Of a stretch of DNA of 64,000 bases, positions 51,026 through 60,709 are shown piece after piece. The stretch is taken from positions 38,444-102,443 of the forward strand of contig JAEMQS010000005.1 of NCBI GenBank assembly GCA_016463765.1, given 5' to 3'. The position numbers were made by a program, and so were the translations under genes. The notes beneath the pieces were generated by a model that saw only the letters and a list, made by a program, of their open reading frames with translations, made no database searches and was not told the origin of the DNA. The stretch comes from Solirubrobacteraceae bacterium. GTDB lineage: Bacteria > Actinomycetota > Thermoleophilia > Solirubrobacterales > Solirubrobacteraceae. The stretch's first letter is position 1; every line of letters starts with the position of its first letter.

Positions 51026-53593
51026 ATGACCCTGCTCGACCACCTCCCTGCGGACCCGACCGCGGACACGCTCTACGACGCGTTCACGGCGTGGTCGCAG
51101 GACCAGGGCCTGGAGCTGTACCCCCACCAGGACGAGGCGGCCATCGAGCTGTTCACCGGGAACAACCTCGTCCTGGCGACGCCGACCGGGTCCGGGAAGT
51201 CCATGGTCGCGATCGCCGCGCACTTCGCGGCCATCGCCGACGGGCGTCGCACCTACTACACGGCGCCGATCAAGGCCCTCGTCTCGGAGAAGTTCTTCGC
51301 CCTCTGCCAGACGTTCGGCGCCGAGAACGTCGGCATGTCCACGGGCGACGCGTCGGTCAACGCGGACGCCCCGATCGTCTGCTGCACCGCCGAGGTGCTC
51401 GCGAACATCGCGCTGCGCGAGGGACGGGGCGCCGACATCGGCCAGGTCGTCATGGACGAGTTCCACTTCTACGCCGAGCCGCAGCGCGGCTGGGCGTGGC
51501 AGGTCCCGCTGCTCTGCCTCCCCCAGGCCCAGTTCCTGCTCATGTCGGCCACGCTGGGCGACGTCACCGAGCTGAGCACCGACCTGACGCGCCGGACCAG
51601 CCGCGAGACCGTCGTCATCGACGACGCCGAGCGCCCGGTGCCCCTGACGTACACGTGGTCGGTCGAGCCGCTGCACGAGCTCCTCGAGGAGCTGACGCGG
51701 ACCGACCAGGCGCCGATCTACGTCGTGCACTTCACCCAGGTCTCCGCGATGGAACGGGCACAGTCGCTGCTCTCGGCCAAGCTCTGCACCCGAGACGAGC
51801 GCGACGCGATCGCCGACGCGATCGGCGCCTTCCGCTTCACCGCGGGGTTCGGCAAGACGCTGTCCAAGCTCGTCCGCGCCGGCATCGGGGTGCATCACGC
51901 GGGCATGCTGCCGCGCTACCGCCGGCTGATCGAGCAGCTCGCCCAGACGGGGCTGCTGAAGGTCATCTGTGGCACCGACACGCTCGGGGTCGGCATCAAC
52001 GTCCCGATCCGCACGGTCGTCTTCACCGGGCTGGCGAAGTACGACGGCACGAAGCATCGCCTGCTGAAGGCCCGGGAGTTCCACCAGATCGCCGGTCGCG
52101 CCGGGCGCGCCGGGTTCGACACGGCGGGCTTCGTCATCGTCCAGGCGCCCGAGCACGTCATCGAGAACCAGCGGGCGATCCAGAAGGCGGGCGACGACCC
52201 GAAGAAGCTGCGCAAGGTCCAGCGCAAGAAGCCGCAGGACGGGGCCGTCAGCTGGAACGAGGAGACCTTCGAGCGGCTCAAGCACGCCACGCCCGAGGCG
52301 CTGGTCTCCCGGATGAAGGTCGACCACGCGATGATCCTCAACGTCGTCAACCAGCCCGCGGATCCGATCGTCGCGATGCGCGCGCTGATGGAGGACAACC
52401 ACGAGGACGAGCGTGGGCGCGCGCGCCTGACCGAGCAGGCCGAGACGCTGGGCAACGAGCTCCTGGAGGCCAAGGTGCTGGAGTGGCTGCCCGCGCCCGA
52501 CGAGCATGGCCGCACGCTCCAGCTCGCCCCGGCGTTGCAGGACGACTTCGCGCTGAACCAGCCGCTGGCGTCCTTCGCGCTCGTCGCGTTCGAGCTGCTG
52601 AACCCCGAGTACGAGTACTACACGCTCGACGTGCTCTCCGTGGTCGAGGCGATTCTCGACGACCCGTTCCCGGTCCTGCGCGCGCAGGCCCACAAGGAGC
52701 GTGGCGAGGCGGTGGCCGAGATGAAGGCCGAGGGCATCGAGTACGACGAGCGGATGGAGCTGCTCGAGCAGGTCACCCACCCCCGCCCGCTGGCCGAGCC
52801 GCTCGAGGACGCGCTGCGGGTCTACCGCGAGACGCACCCGTGGGTCCGGGACTCCGACCTGTCGCCGAAGTCGGTGGTCCGCGACATGTACGAGCACGGC
52901 CGCACGTTCACCGAGTTCGTGTCGTTCTACGGCCTCGCGCGGTCTGAGGGCCTGGTGCTGCGCTACCTCAGCGACGCCTACCGGGCGCTGCGCCAGACCG
53001 TGCCCGAGCAGGTGAAGACCGAGGAGCTCGACGAGATCATCGAGTGGCTCGGAGAGACCGTCCGGCAGACCGATTCCAGCCTGCTCGACGAGTGGGAGGC
53101 GCTCACCGACCCCGAGTCCGTCGCCCGCGCCGCCGAAGCGGCCGCGGCCGGCGAGCCGCCGGTGCCCCAGCGCCCGATCACGGGCAACGCCCGGGCGTTC
53201 CGCGTGATGGTGCGCAACGCCATGTTCCAGAAGGTGCAGCTGGCGGCACGCGACCGGTTCGCGGACCTCGCGCAGCTCGAGGCCGCGGCCGCCGCGCTGA
53301 CCGACCCGCCGGGCCGCGTCACGATGACCGCCGCCAAGTGGGAAGAGGCGCTCGGCGCCTACTGGGACGAGTACGAGGAGATGGACGCGGGACCGGAGGC
53401 GCGCTCGCCGGACCTGTTGCTCATCGACACGGACCCCGCAGGCGACGGGCCCCGCCGCTGGGAGGTGCGCCAGATCGTCCGCGACCCCGACGGCAACCAC
53501 GACTGGGCGATCGTGGCGACCGTGGATCTCGACGGGTCTGATGCGGCCGGCGAGCCGGTGGTCCGGACCACGTCGGTCGGCCCGCCGGACTGA
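51026..53593 (+). CDS. Ski2-like DEAD/DEAH-box helicase
   Basis: The 855-residue superfamily-2 helicase has Q-region YPHQDEAAIELF, Walker A ATPTGSGKS, DEFH box (VVMDEFHFY), SAT (LLMSATLGD), motif V GTDTLGVGINVP and motif VI QIAGRAGRAGF. The C-terminal half (about 440-855) is helical and includes ratchet-like and further domains of unknown function. Relatives in actinobacteria such as HelY have helicase activity on RNA or DNA. It likely acts in RNA turnover or ribosome processes. ATG 51026 follows the ABC operon by 31 nt. An antisense frame of about 1000 codons across it is a shadow. Confidence 0.9.
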   Translation: MTLLDHLPADPTADTLYDAFTAWSQDQGLELYPHQDEAAIELFTGNNLVLATPTGSGKSMVAIAAHFAAIADGRRTYYTAPIKALVSEKFFALCQTFGAENVGMSTGDASVNADAPIVCCTAEVLANIALREGRGADIGQVVMDEFHFYAEPQRGWAWQVPLLCLPQAQFLLMSATLGDVTELSTDLTRRTSRETVVIDDAERPVPLTYTWSVEPLHELLEELTRTDQAPIYVVHFTQVSAMERAQSLLSAKLCTRDERDAIADAIGAFRFTAGFGKTLSKLVRAGIGVHHAGMLPRYRRLIEQLAQTGLLKVICGTDTLGVGINVPIRTVVFTGLAKYDGTKHRLLKAREFHQIAGRAGRAGFDTAGFVIVQAPEHVIENQRAIQKAGDDPKKLRKVQRKKPQDGAVSWNEETFERLKHATPEALVSRMKVDHAMILNVVNQPADPIVAMRALMEDNHEDERGRARLTEQAETLGNELLEAKVLEWLPAPDEHGRTLQLAPALQDDFALNQPLASFALVAFELLNPEYEYYTLDVLSVVEAILDDPFPVLRAQAHKERGEAVAEMKAEGIEYDERMELLEQVTHPRPLAEPLEDALRVYRETHPWVRDSDLSPKSVVRDMYEHGRTFTEFVSFYGLARSEGLVLRYLSDAYRALRQTVPEQVKTEELDEIIEWLGETVRQTDSSLLDEWEALTDPESVARAAEAAAAGEPPVPQRPITGNARAFRVMVRNAMFQKVQLAARDRFADLAQLEAAAAALTDPPGRVTMTAAKWEEALGAYWDEYEEMDAGPEARSPDLLLIDTDPAGDGPRRWEVRQIVRDPDGNHDWAIVATVDLDGSDAAGEPVVRTTSVGPPD

Positions 53594-53604
53594 CGCCCGG
53601 CGTC

Positions 53605-55038
53605 TCAGCCGGCGGGCGCGACCTCCCGCAGCAGCGCCACCCAGTCCTGGAGATGGCGGGACTCCAGGAACTGGTCGCGGACCCGTTCGCGGGCCGCGGC
53701 GCCGAGTCGCGCCCGGTAGCCACCGTCGTAGATCAGCAGCGACAGCTTTCGCCCGAACGTCTCGAGGTCGTCTGGGTCGTCGAGCAGCACGCCGCTCAGG
53801 CCGTCGACGATCTGGTCCTGGATGCCACCCACGCGCGTGGCCAGCACCGCCCGGGACTTCCACATCGCCTCGGCGACGGTGAGCCCGAACCCCTCGGCGC
53901 GGGACTTCTGGACCACGACATCGGCGCGGCGCTGGAGCGCGTTGACGATCGCGGCGTTCTCCTCCGGGTCGTCCATCGGCAGCGTCGCGAGGTGCACACG
54001 GCTGCGCTGTTCAGGCGACAGTCCCTGCCAGAGCTCGGTCACCTCGCGCAGGACGCGTGCGCCCTCCGGGTCGTCGGTGACCGCCGCGACATCCGGGCCG
54101 GCGACGATCAGGTGGGCGTCGCCGAGGTCGTGCAGGGCGCCCACGAACCCGGAGACGACGCCCATGGGGTCCTTCAGGTCGTCCCAGCGCGAGACCTGCG
54201 CGACGAGCGGCACATCGGGTGGCGTCGGGGCGTCCTCGATCAGCCACGCGCGGCGTTCGACGCGTCCCGGCGACCTGTCCCGGCGCAGGAACGCCGAGTC
54301 GACGGGCAACCCGTCCCCGAGCAGCCCGGTGGACTGGAGGATCGCCGTGACGGTCGCCGGCTCCATCGGCTGGTTCTTCGGCGACAGCGCGTCGATCGAC
54401 GGCGCGACGACGCGGCAACGGTCCGCGTCGATCTCAGGCCAGATGAACTGCGCTCGGGAGAACACGCAGGCGTGCGCGTGGCGCACGTACGGCATGAGGA
54501 AGTCACGGGCTCCCACGACATGGTCGTTCGGGACGTCCGCGCCGATGTGCAGCCGCCAGATGACGGCCGCCCCGCGCGCCTTGAGCTCGGGCACGAGGCC
54601 GGCGGTCTGCGGATCGTGCAGGAGGACCACGTCTCCCGGCCGGACGCGGTCGACGAGGCCGGCGACGTTCTCCGCGCTCACCTCCTCGTAGATCGCGCGC
54701 TCGGCTTCCCCGAGGGGGCCACCATCTCCCGGAAACCCATGGAGGCGGTGGTGCAGGCGCTTCGTCACGGCGAGGAACTCCGCCGGACAGTCGATGGTCA
54801 CCCAGCGCGCGTCGACACCGCTGCCGCGGGCGTACCCGAGCAGCGATCCGAGCATCTCGGCCACACCGCCACCGCGGGCGGTCGAGTTCACGCACCAGAG
54901 CACCCGGTCGTGCAGGATCAGGCGGGCCAGCGCGGCCGCATCGAGCAGATCGGCGTACTGCGCGGCGGAGAGGAACGGCTCGAACCGCTCGACTGCGAGC
55001 GGGGGTACGGCGAGATCGTCCAGCACCGTGACGGTCAC
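53605..55038 (-). CDS. treT: TreT-like trehalose synthase (GT4 glycosyltransferase)
   Basis: The 477-residue retaining glycosyltransferase resembles TreT, which joins NDP-glucose and glucose to make trehalose in one step. Family segments are VLWCVNSTARGGGVAEML, AVTKRLHHRLHGFPGDGG, VIWRLHIGADVPN, LVAQVSRWDDLKDPMGVV and the nucleotide-site Glu pair in SRAEGFGLTVAEAMWKSRAV. Trehalose protects against desiccation and osmotic stress. GTG or ATG choice is not an issue here (ATG 55038). It ends 11 nt from the converging helicase gene. Confidence 0.85.
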   Translation of the reverse strand: MTVTVLDDLAVPPLAVERFEPFLSAAQYADLLDAAALARLILHDRVLWCVNSTARGGGVAEMLGSLLGYARGSGVDARWVTIDCPAEFLAVTKRLHHRLHGFPGDGGPLGEAERAIYEEVSAENVAGLVDRVRPGDVVLLHDPQTAGLVPELKARGAAVIWRLHIGADVPNDHVVGARDFLMPYVRHAHACVFSRAQFIWPEIDADRCRVVAPSIDALSPKNQPMEPATVTAILQSTGLLGDGLPVDSAFLRRDRSPGRVERRAWLIEDAPTPPDVPLVAQVSRWDDLKDPMGVVSGFVGALHDLGDAHLIVAGPDVAAVTDDPEGARVLREVTELWQGLSPEQRSRVHLATLPMDDPEENAAIVNALQRRADVVVQKSRAEGFGLTVAEAMWKSRAVLATRVGGIQDQIVDGLSGVLLDDPDDLETFGRKLSLLIYDGGYRARLGAAARERVRDQFLESRHLQDWVALLREVAPAG

Positions 55039-55092
55039 CCGTCGGACAGTACGCAGGTGCGCGCGTCACGTGCACCGCATCGGGCACGGGCG

Positions 55093-55123
55093 CGGAGCGG
55101 TAGTTCACCGTAAATCCGCTCCG
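55093..55123. promoter_or_regulatory. Inverted repeat upstream of the chemoreceptor gene
   Basis: CGGAGCGG (55093-55100) and CCGCTCCG (55116-55123) are perfect 8-bp arms separated by an AT-rich 15-nt spacer. The repeat lies between the treT start and the sigma-28-like promoter at 55154. Its role is unknown: it may be an operator for either divergent gene or a hairpin. Confidence 0.35.
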
Positions 55124-55153
55124 TGGTTCCGGCACGCGGAGCCTCAGTTCTTC

Positions 55154-55180
55154 TCAAGAGCGCCGGGTTTCGGGCGATCT
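55154..55180 (+). promoter_or_regulatory. Predicted sigma-28 (FliA/WhiG) promoter of the chemoreceptor gene
   Basis: TCAA (55154-55157) and GGCGATCT (55173-55180) are 15 bp apart. The class consensus is TAAA-N15-GCCGATAA/T, so 3 of 4 and 6 of 8 bases match with exact spacing. The start codon is 35 bp after the -10. Chemoreceptor genes are standard targets of this sigma class, and the sigma gene lies 7 kb away. Confidence 0.5.
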
Positions 55181-55214
55181 ACGGACTGTCCCTGATCGAG
55201 GAGTCGTCTTCCCC

Positions 55215-57098
55215 ATGTCCGTTCTTCGCCGCACCCGTGTCGGTGTGCGTCTCACCATTGCCTTCGCCCTGTTGCTCGGGGCCATCGCCACGACCGTCTT
55301 CGTCGGCGTGACGACCCTCGGCCAGCTCAACGCGGCATCGGACGACACGGACGCGGGGCGCAACGTCGCCGCGCTCGCCATTCTTGAAGACCTGGGTATG
55401 AACAGCGCGGGCGGCGCCCACGAGTTCGTCCGCCACCTGTATGTGTTCGACGGAGACCTCAAGGTCCAGGACGAGGTCGCAGCGACCATTGAGCGTCAGC
55501 ACGAGGTGTCCGCCGCAGCAATTGACCGGCTCCGCCCACTGATGACCTCCTCTGCGGCGCGTGCGACGCTGGCGGACGTCAACGAGGCGAACGAACGCGT
55601 CATGACGCTCACGGAAGAGGGCATCGCGCTCTCTCGTGAGGAGACGGTGAAGGCCGTCGAGGAGCGCGATGGCTCGCGCGATCTGTACGTGGACAAGCTT
55701 GTTCCCGCCCTGGATGAGCTCACTGCCGCGGAAACCGCGCTCGTCGACCAGGTCCGCACCGACACGACGGCGGCGCTGCGGGCTTCGGCCGACCAGGCCC
55801 GTGACGGCCGCAACATCCTGCTCGCGATCGGCATCGCGGCACTGCTGCTGACGATCGCGCTCGCCTTCCTCATCACCCGCTCGATCACGAAGCCGATGCA
55901 GCGCTTCGTCCGCCAGCTGCGCTCGGTCCAGGAGCACGACCTCACCGAGCTGGGCCGCGGCCTGCAGGCGATGGCCGACGGCGACCTCACGGTCAAGGTG
56001 CAGGCCCAGGCCGAGCGCGTCGGGGACACCGCGCCGGATGAGGTCGGCACCGCCGCGCGCGTCGTCGACTCCGTCATCGACCAGTCGCACGGCTCGATCA
56101 CCGCCTACGAGCAGACCCGCGGGAACCTCGGCGAGATCCTCGCCGGTGTCACGCGGTCGGCGCAGCATGTCAGCCGCGCGTCCGGCGAGATGGCGAGCAC
56201 GTCGCAGCAGTCGGGCTCCGCGATCAACGAGGTCGCCAACGCCATGACCGAAGTGGCACAGGGCGCCGAGCGCCAGGTCGCCGCCGTGGCCACCACGCGC
56301 GACAGCGTCGAGCAGATCGCCGAGAACGCCGAGCGCAGCGCCCGGCAGGCCCGGGAGACGGCCGAGGCCGCTGCCGGCGCCCGATCCGTCGCCCGCGACG
56401 GGGTCGGCGCCGCCGGTGCCGCGACCGAGGCGATGGAGCAGGTCCGCAGCGCCACCGAGGCCGCGACCGTCGCCATGCGTGAGCTGGCTGCCAAGTCCGA
56501 GCGCATCGGCAACATCGTCGACGCGATCACCGCGATCGCCGAGCAGACCAACCTCCTGGCGCTCAATGCGGCCATCGAGGCCGCCCGCGCCGGCGAGCAG
56601 GGCCGCGGCTTCGCGGTCGTCGCCGACGAGGTCCGCAAGCTCGCCGAGGAGTCCCAGGGCTCGGCGACCGAGATCGCCGCGCTGCTGGACGACATCTCCA
56701 AGGGCACGCAGGGCGCGGTGTCGCTCGTCGAGGACGGCGCCCGCCGGACCGGCGACGGCGCCACCACCGTCGAGCAGGCCCGCGCCGCGTTCGAGCGCAT
56801 CGACGAGGCCGTCGAGGGCATGACCTCCCGCGTCGAAGCGATCGCCGCCGATGTCGGGGAGTCCGCCGAGCTCATGCGCGGCAGGATCGCCCAGGACATG
56901 GCCGAGATGAGCGCCGTCGCCGAGCAGTCCTCGGCGTCCGCCGAAGAGGTCTCCGCCTCGACGCAGGAGACGTCGGCCGCCACCCAGCAGGTGGCCGATT
57001 CCGCGCAGGAGCTGGCCTCCACGGCCGCCGAGCTCGAGAAGCTCGTCCAGCGCTTCCGCGTCGAGGACGATCGCGCCGACCTCGGCATCGCCTCCTAG
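55215..57098 (+). CDS. Methyl-accepting chemotaxis protein
   Basis: The 627-residue chemoreceptor has membrane helices near 12-35 and 200-221. The outer region between is helical (four-helix-bundle type). A HAMP domain (about 222-275, [17 protein letters not shown]) and the signalling domain (about 330-600) follow. The hairpin tip is [20 protein letters not shown]. Regularly spaced E and Q residues in the coiled coils are probable methylation sites. It would sense an unknown attractant or repellent and control CheA. Its presence implies motility, in line with the sigma-28-like promoter upstream and the flagellar rod protein at 60710. Confidence 0.93.
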   Translation: MSVLRRTRVGVRLTIAFALLLGAIATTVFVGVTTLGQLNAASDDTDAGRNVAALAILEDLGMNSAGGAHEFVRHLYVFDGDLKVQDEVAATIERQHEVSAAAIDRLRPLMTSSAARATLADVNEANERVMTLTEEGIALSREETVKAVEERDGSRDLYVDKLVPALDELTAAETALVDQVRTDTTAALRASADQARDGRNILLAIGIAALLLTIALAFLITRSITKPMQRFVRQLRSVQEHDLTELGRGLQAMADGDLTVKVQAQAERVGDTAPDEVGTAARVVDSVIDQSHGSITAYEQTRGNLGEILAGVTRSAQHVSRASGEMASTSQQSGSAINEVANAMTEVAQGAERQVAAVATTRDSVEQIAENAERSARQARETAEAAAGARSVARDGVGAAGAATEAMEQVRSATEAATVAMRELAAKSERIGNIVDAITAIAEQTNLLALNAAIEAARAGEQGRGFAVVADEVRKLAEESQGSATEIAALLDDISKGTQGAVSLVEDGARRTGDGATTVEQARAAFERIDEAVEGMTSRVEAIAADVGESAELMRGRIAQDMAEMSAVAEQSSASAEEVSASTQETSAATQQVADSAQELASTAAELEKLVQRFRVEDDRADLGIAS

Positions 57099-57511
57099 CT
57101 CTGCTGCGCGGCCTCCTCGTCGAGGCGGCCGCGCAGCCCTTCCGGCAGCCGGGCCGATGTCTGTGCCTCGTAGTCGAAGCCCACGAGCCAGCCGTAGCCC
57201 TCAGCCGCGAGGCGGTCACCCACGTGCATGGTGAAGTCGATCCGGAAGGCCGATCGCTTGACCTCCCCCACCCGGCAGCCGATCGCGACCTCCTCGTCGA
57301 AGTAGACGGGTGACCGGTAGGCGATGTGGCATTCGGCGAAGATGAGTCCGAACGTGTCGGCTTCAGGATGCGACGGGTCGTGCTCGGGAGCGAGGACCCG
57401 CAGGTACGCGATGCGCGCGGTCTCGAAGTACCGCAGGAACACGACGTTGTTGAGGTGGCGCATGGCGTCGAGGTCGCCGAAGCGCACGCGCTCGCGGTGG
57501 GTGAACGGCAT
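57095..57511 (-). CDS. 4HBT/YbgC-type hotdog thioesterase
   Basis: The 138-residue protein begins [20 protein letters not shown], the 4-hydroxybenzoyl-CoA thioesterase signature with catalytic Asp, then [17 protein letters not shown] and [18 protein letters not shown]. It hydrolyses acyl-CoA or aryl-CoA thioesters, substrate unknown. Its end overlaps the chemoreceptor stop by 4 nt on the opposite strand. It is divergent from the kinase gene with 69 bp between starts. Confidence 0.9.
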   Translation of the reverse strand: MPFTHRERVRFGDLDAMRHLNNVVFLRYFETARIAYLRVLAPEHDPSHPEADTFGLIFAECHIAYRSPVYFDEEVAIGCRVGEVKRSAFRIDFTMHVGDRLAAEGYGWLVGFDYEAQTSARLPEGLRGRLDEEAAQQS

Positions 57512-57580
57512 TGCGCCATCCTCGCATCACAGCGGCACCGGTAACCCCCGCCCGGTGCGGGAGTAGGATCGCTCGAGAAC

Positions 57581-59029
57581 GTGAGTACGGAGCACGACGC
57601 CATCCTGCAGGACCAGCGCTTCGGCCCCTATCTGGTCGAAGGCGTGCTTGGCCGTGGCGGCATGGGCGTCGTCTACCAGGGCCGCCATGTCCACCTCGAC
57701 CGCCCCGCGGCGATCAAGGTGCTCGGCGACTGGTGGCGCGGCGACGAGGAGGCGCGCGAGCGGTTCCTGCGCGAGTCGCGCCTCGCGGCCCGCCTGCAGC
57801 ACCCGAACATCGTCGCGATCTACGACGCCGGCGAACTCGACGGGCGGCTCTACGTCGCGATGCAGCTGGTCCGCGGGGGCGACCTGCACACGCTGCTGGA
57901 CAACGGGGCCCTCGCCCCCGCCCGCGCGCTGTCGATCATCGAGCAGCTCGCCTCCGCGCTGGACACCGCGCACGACGCCGGGCTCGTGCACCGTGACGTC
58001 AAGCCGGGCAACGTGCTGCTGGAGGGCGACCGGGCGGTGCTCTCGGACTTCGGGCTGATCAAGCCGCTGCACGCGCAGGGCCCGGAGATCACGCGCGTGG
58101 GTGAGTTCATGGGGACGGTCGAGTGGGCGGCGCCCGAGCAGATCGAACCCGAGCGCTTCGGGCCGCTGAGCGCGCAGACCGATGTGTACGCGCTCGGGGC
58201 GCTGCTGTACGCGTGCCTGACCGGCGAGCTCCCGTACGACGCCGACAGCGTGTCGCGCATGCTGTTCGCCCACCTGCACGAGCCGCCGCCGCGGCTTGAC
58301 CGCTGCCGCGACGACGTGTCGGAGGAGCTGCAGGCCGTGATCGACCGCGCGATGGCCAAGGTGCCCGGCGAGCGGTTCATGAGCTGCGGCGACCTCGCGG
58401 CTGCCGCGCGAGAGGCACTGGAGGCCGACGGGCAGGTCATGCCGGTCCCGGTGGGCCTGCCGCCGCGTCCGAGCGATCACGGCGACCGGCGGCCGAGTCA
58501 GCCTTCGTCGCCGCGCTCGCCGTCCGGGTTCGGCCGGGAGACGATCCCGACGCGCTCGCGCTCCCGCCGGCCGCTCATGCTGGGGGCGGCGCTGGCGCTC
58601 GTGGCCGTCCTCGCCATCGCCGCCGTGGTGGCCCTTGACGGCGATGACGGCCGCGCCGCGTACGCGGCGACCTGGGACGTCAGCCGGGACGACTTCGATT
58701 CCGAGATGGACACCGCCATCGAGCGGGCCCAGACGAGCGGATCCCTCGCCCTGCAGCGGGACTTCGCGATCGACGTCCGTGATGCCGCGCGGCAGCACGC
58801 CCAGCGGCTGCGGGCCGTCACGCCACCCGACGACCTGGCCAACGAGCAGGCGGCGCTCATCGACGCCCTCATCCTGCTCGCCGACGAGGCGTCCAACGCG
58901 CTGGCTGCATCGCGCTACGGGTCCATCGAGCCCGTCAGGCGGTTCTCCGAGCGCCTCCAGCAGGGGCAGGACCCCGCGGACAGAGCGATCGACCGGGCGA
59001 CGGCGCAGATCGACCAAGCGCTCAGCTGA
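57581..59029 (+). CDS. Transmembrane serine/threonine protein kinase (PknB-like)
   Basis: The 482-residue protein has an N-terminal kinase domain (about 15-275). The glycine loop LGRGGMGVVY covers residues 23-32 and the ATP lysine is K46 (AAIKVL). The catalytic loop is HRDVKPGN, followed by DFGLIKP and the GTVEWAAPEQ activation segment. A linker leads to one membrane helix (about 327-347) and a helical extracellular part of about 130 residues with no PASTA repeats. It may sense a wall or solute signal and phosphorylate cytoplasmic proteins. The GarA-like FHA protein at 1440 is a plausible substrate by family logic. TAGGAT (57564-57569) lies 11 nt before GTG 57581. Confidence 0.92.
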   Translation: MSTEHDAILQDQRFGPYLVEGVLGRGGMGVVYQGRHVHLDRPAAIKVLGDWWRGDEEARERFLRESRLAARLQHPNIVAIYDAGELDGRLYVAMQLVRGGDLHTLLDNGALAPARALSIIEQLASALDTAHDAGLVHRDVKPGNVLLEGDRAVLSDFGLIKPLHAQGPEITRVGEFMGTVEWAAPEQIEPERFGPLSAQTDVYALGALLYACLTGELPYDADSVSRMLFAHLHEPPPRLDRCRDDVSEELQAVIDRAMAKVPGERFMSCGDLAAAAREALEADGQVMPVPVGLPPRPSDHGDRRPSQPSSPRSPSGFGRETIPTRSRSRRPLMLGAALALVAVLAIAAVVALDGDDGRAAYAATWDVSRDDFDSEMDTAIERAQTSGSLALQRDFAIDVRDAARQHAQRLRAVTPPDDLANEQAALIDALILLADEASNALAASRYGSIEPVRRFSERLQQGQDPADRAIDRATAQIDQALS

Positions 59030-59038
59030 CGCGTCGCG

Positions 59039-59896
59039 TCAGGCGATGCGGTCGGCTCGCGCACGCACCTCGCGCGCCGCCTCGATCTGCGCATCCGACT
59101 GCTTGGCCTCGAGCTCGGACGCAGACACGCGCTTCGGGCCTTTGCCCTCCGCCACGAGCGCGGCGTTGGTCTTTCCGCCCACCGCGTTGCGCAGCGTCGT
59201 CTTCAGGCGGTCGGTGCGCCGGTCCGCGTAGCGCGCCTCCGCGCGCGCCTGTTTCGCGGGCCGTCGCTCGCCGTAGAACTTGCGGGCCCACAGCGAGGTC
59301 GGCTTGGCCAGGCGGACCGCGCCGATCAGTGAGATGAGCGGCACCAGCAGGCCGACGAGCCCGTGCGTGACCCGTTCCTTGGCGAAGCACACCAGGCTGA
59401 AGAAGAGCGTCGAGAGCGCGGTGAGGACGATCGCCCAGGCGCCCTGGTCGAAGTCGAACGGGTTGATCCCGAGGAGCAGAAGGCTCATGAGCGCGGCCGC
59501 GTAGAGCGCGGCGTCGATCGACGCGCGGCCCTGCTTGGCCCAGTAGACGTCGCTGAGGTAGACCCAGAGGGCGAACTCGTCGATGGTCAGGCCCATCCCG
59601 ATGCCGAACGCGACGGCGCACAGCTCGAACCACGGCGTCTCGTCGCGCAGGGTGAACGCAAGTGTCCCGGACGCCATCATCAGGCAGATGCCCCAGACCA
59701 GGTGGTGGAGGTGGACGCCACCGTCGGTGACCACGCTTCCCGGCCACCACGTCGTGCTGCGGCCCAGACGGGCGCTGGTGCGGATGAAGAGGAACGACGC
59801 GAGGAATGCGACGAGCAGGAGGAAGATGCCCTCGCGCCCGGGCTCTGCGATCTGGCCGTTCCAGAAGTCGGAGAACACGCTGGCGGTGGTCATCAT
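59039..59896 (-). CDS. Multi-pass membrane protein, unknown
   Basis: The 285-residue protein has about six hydrophobic segments between residues 22 and 195, including LHHLVWGICLMMASGTLAF and FGIGMGLTIDEFALWVYLSD. A long charged cytoplasmic tail (about 200-285, rich in R, K, E, A) is probably helical. The HxHH and DE within membrane segments are notable and could bind a metal or head group. I do not recognise a characterised family; similar proteins occur widely in actinobacteria as hypothetical. It converges on the kinase gene, 9 nt away. Confidence 0.7.
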   Translation of the reverse strand: MMTTASVFSDFWNGQIAEPGREGIFLLLVAFLASFLFIRTSARLGRSTTWWPGSVVTDGGVHLHHLVWGICLMMASGTLAFTLRDETPWFELCAVAFGIGMGLTIDEFALWVYLSDVYWAKQGRASIDAALYAAALMSLLLLGINPFDFDQGAWAIVLTALSTLFFSLVCFAKERVTHGLVGLLVPLISLIGAVRLAKPTSLWARKFYGERRPAKQARAEARYADRRTDRLKTTLRNAVGGKTNAALVAEGKGPKRVSASELEAKQSDAQIEAAREVRARADRIA

Positions 59897-60020
59897 CGTT
59901 CCCTCATCGGCGCGCGGGCGACGGGCCTATAGCCTCGCACGCCAGGCGGTTCTCTGCTGCCGACGGTCGCATTAGGATGGCCGGAGGAGCAGACCGCCGG
60001 ACCGAACCACCGGGAGCACC

Positions 60021-60677
60021 ATGACCCCCTCCACCGACCGCCGCAGCGAGCGCCTGAAGGCCTCGCCCCGCATGTTCGAGAACGACGTGCTCGACAAGCT
60101 GTCGCGGGTCCACCCCGCTGTCCCGGTGGTGCTCTTCCTGCCGGCGATCGCGATCCTGTTCGTGCTCGGCTTCGACCGGCTGGGCGCCGTCGCCCTCGCA
60201 TGGGCGGCCGGGGGCTACGTGTTCTGGACCCTCTTGGAGTACTGGCTGCACCGCGTGGTCTTCCACTGGGAGCCCGCCGACGGCCTCGGTGCACGGCTGC
60301 ACTGGATCATCCACGGCGTGCATCACGACCATCCCAACGACCCGATGCGCCTGGTGATGCCGCCGTCGGTGAGCGTTCCGCTGGCGCTGATGTTCTACGG
60401 CGCGTTCCTCACGGTCCTGGGCAGCGGGCGGGCCATGGCGTTCGGCGCGGGCTTCCTCACCGGGTACCTCGTGTACGACATGACGCACTTCTACCTGCAT
60501 CACCGGGTGCCCACGTCGCGGCTCGGCAAGCGCCTGCGCGAGCATCACATGCGCCACCACTTCCAGGACCACACCCGCGGATTCGGGGTCAGCAGCCCTG
60601 TCTGGGATCGCGTGTTCGGCACGTCGCCGCAGGGCAGCCGCCGGGAACGTCCGGCCACGCGCGAGGTCGTGCACTAA
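60021..60677 (+). CDS. Fatty acid hydroxylase / sterol desaturase superfamily membrane enzyme
   Basis: The 218-residue protein has four membrane helices and the eight-histidine di-iron pattern: HRVVFH, HGVHHDH, HFYLHH and HHMRHH. The family hydroxylates lipids with O2; bacterial members of this length resemble fatty acid 2-hydroxylases or carotenoid hydroxylases. It may modify membrane lipids under stress. The stop codon lies within the TAAA of the candidate sigma-28 promoter for the next gene. GGGAGCACC precedes the ATG as ribosome binding site. Confidence 0.88.
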   Translation: MTPSTDRRSERLKASPRMFENDVLDKLSRVHPAVPVVLFLPAIAILFVLGFDRLGAVALAWAAGGYVFWTLLEYWLHRVVFHWEPADGLGARLHWIIHGVHHDHPNDPMRLVMPPSVSVPLALMFYGAFLTVLGSGRAMAFGAGFLTGYLVYDMTHFYLHHRVPTSRLGKRLREHHMRHHFQDHTRGFGVSSPVWDRVFGTSPQGSRRERPATREVVH

Positions 60678-60702
60678 ACCTTCAGCGGGCGCGCGCCGAC
60701 CA
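60675..60702 (+). promoter_or_regulatory. Predicted sigma-28 (FliA/WhiG) promoter of the mini flagellar rod gene
   Basis: TAAA (60675-60678) and GCCGACCA (60695-60702) are 16 bp apart, matching the class consensus at 4 of 4 and 6 of 8 positions, with one extra base of spacing. The -10 ends 7 nt before the GTG start, which predicts a leaderless message. The preceding gene's stop codon is part of the TAAA. Confidence 0.45.
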
Positions 60703-60709
60703 TGGGGAG

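Noticed and set aside
50837..53863. Antisense open frame of about 1000 codons opposite the helicase gene
   Set aside because: It mirrors the third-position GC bias of the helicase gene, has no recognisable family, and its residues (H, R, G, V, L rich) are typical of a shadow frame.
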